This document shows, one piece after another, positions 7,355 through 9,970 of a stretch of DNA of 9,970 nucleotides. The translations under genes and the position numbers were made by a program. This DNA is from Candidatus Sulfotelmatobacter sp. (lineage in GTDB: Bacteria; Acidobacteriota; Terriglobia; Terriglobales; SbA1): contig JASLEQ010000727.1 in assembly GCA_030151135.1 (NCBI GenBank), positions 1 through 9,970 on the forward strand, written 5' to 3'. The notes under the pieces are model-generated. The model saw nothing but the letters and a program-made list of their open reading frames with translations. It was not told where the DNA came from and made no database searches. Numbering within the stretch: the stretch's first letter is position 1; each line of letters starts with the position of its first letter.

Positions 7355-7360
7355 ATCACC

Positions 7361-7936
7361 ATGTCTTATTCGCACAGCTCGGCTTTCACAGGTGCACCGT
7401 GCGGCCCGGTCCCACGTTGGTTCGTCGTCTATACGTCGCCTCGTCATGAGAGGCGTGTGAACGAGTTCATATCCGAACGGAATATCGAGACGTTCCTTCC
7501 CGTGTACCGAACTACAAAGCAGTGGAAAAAGCGCACGCCCGTAGAACTAGAACTTCCGTTGTTTCCAAGCTACTTGTTTGTGCGAATCGCCCCCAACGCT
7601 CGCGGCAGAGTCCTTTCCGCACCGGGCGTTCTTTCCATCATCGGCAATAGCCATCAAGCACTGCCAGTCCCCGATACAGAAATCGAAGCACTGCGCCGGG
7701 GGATTGAGGAACACCATGCACAGCCTCACTCCTACTTGGCAGTGGGCGAAAAGGTTCAGATAAAAGCCGGCCCGTTTTCCGGTTTCACTGGAACCCTCAT
7801 CCGGCCGAAGAGTGGCGCCCGAGTCGTCCTGACTGTCGACGCAATCATGCAGGCCGTCGCGATTGAGATCGATATCGCTGACCTTGAACCGGTAGCGCCA
7901 ACCGATCGTCGCAGACTCATGTCCACACTGAACTAG
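7361..7936 (+). CDS. UpxY/RfaH-like transcription antiterminator (NusG paralogue)
   Basis: Specialised NusG paralogue of 191 residues, expected to bind RNA polymerase and promote transcript elongation through polysaccharide operons. The NGN domain spans about 19-112: it opens with RWFVVYTSPRHERRV (19-33) and holds the conserved core LPLFPSYLFVRI (65-76) and the APGVLSIIG segment (87-95). The C-terminal KOW domain follows, with VGEKVQIKAGPFSGFTGTL at 128-146 and a strand-rich end at DLEPV (174-178). Housekeeping NusG genes usually sit beside secE and ribosomal protein genes. This one sits beside sugar-nucleotide and glycan genes, which favours the UpxY/RfaH class. It faces the deacetylase cluster divergently and precedes the UDP-glucose dehydrogenase frame by 185 bases. 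The polysaccharide operons it acts on cannot be identified from this window. Confidence 0.92.
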   Translation: MSYSHSSAFTGAPCGPVPRWFVVYTSPRHERRVNEFISERNIETFLPVYRTTKQWKKRTPVELELPLFPSYLFVRIAPNARGRVLSAPGVLSIIGNSHQALPVPDTEIEALRRGIEEHHAQPHSYLAVGEKVQIKAGPFSGFTGTLIRPKSGARVVLTVDAIMQAVAIEIDIADLEPVAPTDRRRLMSTLN

Positions 7937-8121
7937 AACCCGCGATCACTCGGCATCACCTCGTTCGACAATGCAAACGATCCGCGCTGATAGCAGGCTG
8001 AACTCTTCACAAGGATCGGTCCTCAAATCGCAAGATCATCGGCATGCTTTTATCTAACCGTAATCACAACACTCGAGCTGGTTAACACAAGGCACCAGAG
8101 TAATCAACTAAGAGGTTATCA
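7937..8121. other. Gap between UpxY and UDP-glucose dehydrogenase
   Basis: I see no gene, no strong hairpin and no clear promoter in this gap of 185 bases. It ends in a strong ribosome binding site (AGAGG at 8111-8115, 6 bases before the ATG at 8122). The next gene could be read from the UpxY transcript or from an unrecognised promoter here. Confidence 0.3.
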
Positions 8122-8739
8122 ATGCACATAGCAGTGGTAGGATCTGGATACGTCGGTCTCGTCGCTGGAGCATGCTTCGCCGAGATCGGCCACCAGGTCA
8201 TTCTCGTCGATAATGATTTCGCTAAATACACCGCATTGTGCAGAGGCGAATGCCCGATTCACGAAGATTATCTTCCCGAACTCCTGGACAAGCACCGCGG
8301 CGGCCGGCTCACGTTTTCTCATGACCTGAAAAGCGCCGCCTCGACAAGTGATGCAATCGTGATCGCCGTCGGGACGCCGCCAACCTCACACGGAGAGGCC
8401 GACCTGTCCTACGTCGAGTCCGTGGCTCGTGAGATCGCTTCCTGTATCGATGCCTATAAAGTCGTCATCGCCAAGAGCACAGTCCCGGTATATACAAGCG
8501 ATTGGGTGCGTCGTGTATTGCTCCTTAACGGAGCTCACAATGATTTAATTGATGTCGCCTCAAATCCGGAATTTCTCCGCGAAGGCACTGGAGTTTTCGA
8601 TTTTCTGTACCCGGACCGGATCGTGATCGGAGCAAACAGCGAGCGTGCTTCACTCATGCTTCGCGCCATCTATCAACCCCTCGTTGATGGTTCCTATTAC
8701 CGCCAGGAGGATCGGCTCATTATTCCGGGAGCACAATAA
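8122..8739 (+). CDS. UDP-glucose dehydrogenase N-terminal half (NAD-binding)
   Basis: This 205-residue product ends at the in-frame TAA. It begins with the Rossmann motif GSGYVG (G7-x-G9-x-x-G12) and D30, the expected NAD ribose ligand. VGTPP (83-87) and KSTVP (118-122) follow, then NPEFLREG (148-155), which carries the substrate-loop acidic residues. It stops after DRLIIPGAQ, in the linker before the central helix. It lacks the catalytic Lys, Asn and Cys and could not be active alone. The start is firm: AGAGG lies 6 bases before the ATG. Confidence 0.8.
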   Translation: MHIAVVGSGYVGLVAGACFAEIGHQVILVDNDFAKYTALCRGECPIHEDYLPELLDKHRGGRLTFSHDLKSAASTSDAIVIAVGTPPTSHGEADLSYVESVAREIASCIDAYKVVIAKSTVPVYTSDWVRRVLLLNGAHNDLIDVASNPEFLREGTGVFDFLYPDRIVIGANSERASLMLRAIYQPLVDGSYYRQEDRLIIPGAQ

Positions 8740-8745
8740 CGACAT

Positions 8746-9594
8746 GTGAATCTGATCGCCACCAGTGCCAAATCAGCTGAGTTGATCAAATATGCCTCTA
8801 ACGCATTCCTCGCGATGAAAATCAGCTTCATCAACGCAGTCGCAACGATTTGCGACTCCGTCGGGGCGAATATCGATGACGTCCGTGCGGGAATTGGTTC
8901 CGATCAGAGAATCGGAAACGGATTCCTGAATCCGGGCATCGGCTACGGTGGGTCCTGCTTTCCGAAGGATCTTTCAGCATATCGAGCCGTAGCCAGTGAA
9001 TGCGGATATGACTTCCGGCTGCTGGAAGAAGTGATGGAGATCAACGACCAGCAAAAGAAACGGTTTGTGCGCAAAGTTCGTAATGCTCTCTGGACGTTGA
9101 AAGGGAAACATTTGGGAGTCCTTGGACTGGCGTTCAAGGGTGGTACCGACGACATCCGGGAATCACCGGCCCTCGCAATTATCGCCTCTCTCATTCAGGA
9201 AGGAGCGAACATCTGTGTCTATGATCCCGCCGCTGCAAATCGCGCGCGCGAGGTTCTCTCAACCGAGCGACTCCGATATGCAAACTCGCTGTACGAGGCC
9301 GCCGAAGGGGCAGATGCGCTGCTGATTCTAACCGACTGGAACGAATTCGCTCAGGCGGATTACAAATTGGTTCGAGACCTACTGCGTTACCCGATCATCA
9401 TTGACGGCCGGAACCTCCTTCGACCCGAAGAGATGAAAGAGCTCGGACTTATGTACTTCAGCATGGGACGCCCTGATGTCCGGCCTCAGAATCTTGCTGA
9501 TCCTACCCATCCTTCAACTCATTGCTCGTTTCTCCCAGGAACGCCCGCTTCAACTAAGGAGTTCACCACACGTCCCGGAGTGTCATGGGAGTAA
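8746..9594 (+). CDS. UDP-glucose dehydrogenase C-terminal half (catalytic/UDP-binding)
   Basis: This 282-residue segment is in the same frame as the N-terminal half. From the GTG at 8746 it holds ELIKYASNA (12-20, catalytic Lys15 and Asn19), GYGGSCFPKD (66-75, nucleophile Cys71) and the UDP-binding-domain motif AFKGGTDDIRESP (129-141). The GTG lies 6 bases after the TAA, so ribosomes could re-initiate. The nearest purine-rich site (GGGAG, ending at 8731) is 14 bases away, longer than ideal. If it is not translated separately, it is simply the downstream remnant of the broken gene. Residues 246-282 are an unusual P/S/T-rich tail. Confidence 0.7.
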   Translation: MNLIATSAKSAELIKYASNAFLAMKISFINAVATICDSVGANIDDVRAGIGSDQRIGNGFLNPGIGYGGSCFPKDLSAYRAVASECGYDFRLLEEVMEINDQQKKRFVRKVRNALWTLKGKHLGVLGLAFKGGTDDIRESPALAIIASLIQEGANICVYDPAAANRAREVLSTERLRYANSLYEAAEGADALLILTDWNEFAQADYKLVRDLLRYPIIIDGRNLLRPEEMKELGLMYFSMGRPDVRPQNLADPTHPSTHCSFLPGTPASTKEFTTRPGVSWE

Positions 9595-9683
9595 TTACAC
9601 TTTGAACAGCACGCCCTCTTACCCTAGTACGTACGGCTGGCGTTCCCGGGCAAGTCGCACTTGGCCTCCCCAGCCGCCCATCT

Positions 9684-9688
9684 AGAGG
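9684..9688 (+). promoter_or_regulatory. Ribosome binding site deciding the response-regulator start
   Basis: AGAGG here abuts an ATG at 9689, which leaves no spacer. A second ATG at 9695 is 6 bases downstream, the same spacing seen for the UpxY and dehydrogenase genes. The start at 9695 is therefore preferred. Confidence 0.6.
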
Positions 9689-9694
9689 ATGTCT

Positions 9695-9970
9695 ATGCCT
9701 TACGCGAAGACGACGCACCTTCACCTTCTAAAAGAGCCGGGTTTGTCGATCACGGCGACATCCCCGGCTGTGAACATTCTTATAGCATACCCAAAAGATC
9801 TTACCGGTCGTCTGATTGCCGAAGCCCTTAATTGCAACGGCAACTACAGGGTCGCCGCGCACGCCTCATCGCCGGAAGCTGTAATGGCATTCGCAAAGCA
9901 TTTGACAATCCATGTCGCTCTGATTGCAGCTTCGCTGGTCACACCCAATGATGGGGTGGACATCATCCGC
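9695..9970 (+). CDS. Response regulator with atypical receiver domain, 3' end missing
   Basis: N-terminal 92 residues of a regulator that runs off the window. After a leader of about 25 residues, NILIAYPKDLTGRLIAEAL (27-45) matches the first strand and helix of a receiver domain. YRVAAHASSPEAVMAF (51-66) matches the second strand and helix, and HVALIAASL (73-81) the third strand. The usual acidic pair after strand 1 is replaced by Tyr-Pro (32-33). The position expected to hold the phosphoacceptor Asp at the end of strand 3 is Ala (about 78). This predicts a phosphorylation-independent receiver. A LuxR-type DNA-binding domain downstream is likely by comparison with similar regulators but lies outside the window. 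It starts 100 bases after the dehydrogenase stop and may control the polysaccharide locus. Confidence 0.72.
   Translation, partial: MPYAKTTHLHLLKEPGLSITATSPAVNILIAYPKDLTGRLIAEALNCNGNYRVAAHASSPEAVMAFAKHLTIHVALIAASLVTPNDGVDIIR

Larger units (their letters stand above)
6632..7360. promoter_or_regulatory. 729-base divergent intergenic/leader region
   Basis: This region separates the divergent deacetylase and UpxY-like genes and must hold promoters for both. Both strands have frames of 70-120 codons here, but none resembles a known protein or has a convincing ribosome binding site, so I treat it as non-coding. I could not find a clear sigma-70 -35/-10 pair. TTGAAT at 7166 has no good -10 partner. 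The visible structure is three inverted repeats, listed separately: a long imperfect hairpin at 6772-6823, a near-perfect one at 7111-7141, and a short palindrome at 7214-7227. By knowledge of UpxY/RfaH-regulated loci, a long leader is where such factors or regulators act, but no ops or JUMPstart sequence is recognisable. Confidence 0.5.
8122..9594 (+). pseudogene. ugd: UDP-glucose 6-dehydrogenase interrupted by in-frame TAA
   Basis: Read through the stop, this frame is a complete UDP-glucose/GDP-mannose dehydrogenase family protein. That enzyme oxidises UDP-glucose to UDP-glucuronate with two NAD+, supplying acidic sugar for polysaccharide. A single TAA at 8737-8739 splits it. The two halves share one reading frame, with only two codons (CGA CAT) between the stop and a GTG at 8746, so this is a nonsense change and not a frameshift. 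All expected catalytic motifs are present across the two parts. The gene could be a recent pseudogene, a sequencing or assembly error, or a functional split enzyme. The last 37 codons (from 9481) form a Pro/Ser/Thr-rich tail beyond the usual end of the family. Confidence 0.7.

Noticed and set aside
7238..7360. Longer UpxY product starting at the ATG at 7238
   Set aside because: The extra 41 residues do not resemble a NusG N-terminus, and GGAG is placed correctly only for the ATG at 7361.
8737..8739. Stop-codon recoding (selenocysteine or pyrrolysine) in the dehydrogenase
   Set aside because: The stop is TAA, not TGA or TAG, and the site is a linker with no known need for a special residue.
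8737..8748. Frameshift as the cause of the split dehydrogenase
   Set aside because: The two halves are separated by 624 bases start to start, a multiple of three, and remain in one frame. The break is a nonsense codon only.

Overview
This window reads as part of a surface or exocellular polysaccharide locus of a bacterium, most likely an Acidobacteriota (Terriglobia-like) soil organism. That placement is inference. It rests on the gene mix (an UpxY-type antiterminator beside a UDP-glucose dehydrogenase, a FemAB-like protein and a polysaccharide deacetylase), on moderately high GC, on clear AGAGG/GGAG ribosome binding sites, and on a response regulator with a non-canonical receiver domain. No 16S rRNA or other strong taxonomic marker is present.

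Layout. (1) Positions 3-1583, plus strand: the 3' part of a multidomain redox protein. It has the C-terminal end of a membrane fatty-acid desaturase-like domain, then a Rieske [2Fe-2S] domain, then an NqrF-like FAD/NAD(P)H reductase. (2) Positions 6631 down to 1747, minus strand: four genes read in the order polysaccharide deacetylase, GT2 glycosyltransferase, FemAB-like aminoacyl/acyl transferase, GT4 glycosyltransferase. This looks like one transcription unit, with gaps of 156, 66 and 223 bases. It converges on gene 1 across 163 bases. (3) Positions 6632-7360: a 729-base divergent intergenic region with no convincing gene but several inverted repeats. (4) Positions 7361-9970, plus strand: an UpxY/RfaH-like NusG paralogue, a UDP-glucose 6-dehydrogenase frame interrupted by an in-frame TAA, and the start of a response regulator that runs off the window.

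How the genes fit together. The UpxY-like factor would allow RNA polymerase to read through long polysaccharide operons. UDP-glucose dehydrogenase would supply UDP-glucuronate. The GT2 and GT4 enzymes would assemble the glycan repeat. The deacetylase and FemAB-like enzyme would modify it. The desaturase-Rieske-reductase protein is probably a separate lipid or small-molecule oxidation unit that happens to flank the locus.

The observations most worth following up are the nonsense codon that cuts the UDP-glucose dehydrogenase exactly between its NAD-binding and catalytic parts, the self-contained desaturase/Rieske/reductase fusion, the response regulator that lacks the usual phosphoacceptor Asp, and the structured long leader in front of the antiterminator gene. 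I see no CRISPR array, insertion sequence, tRNA or rRNA gene, or clear phage gene.
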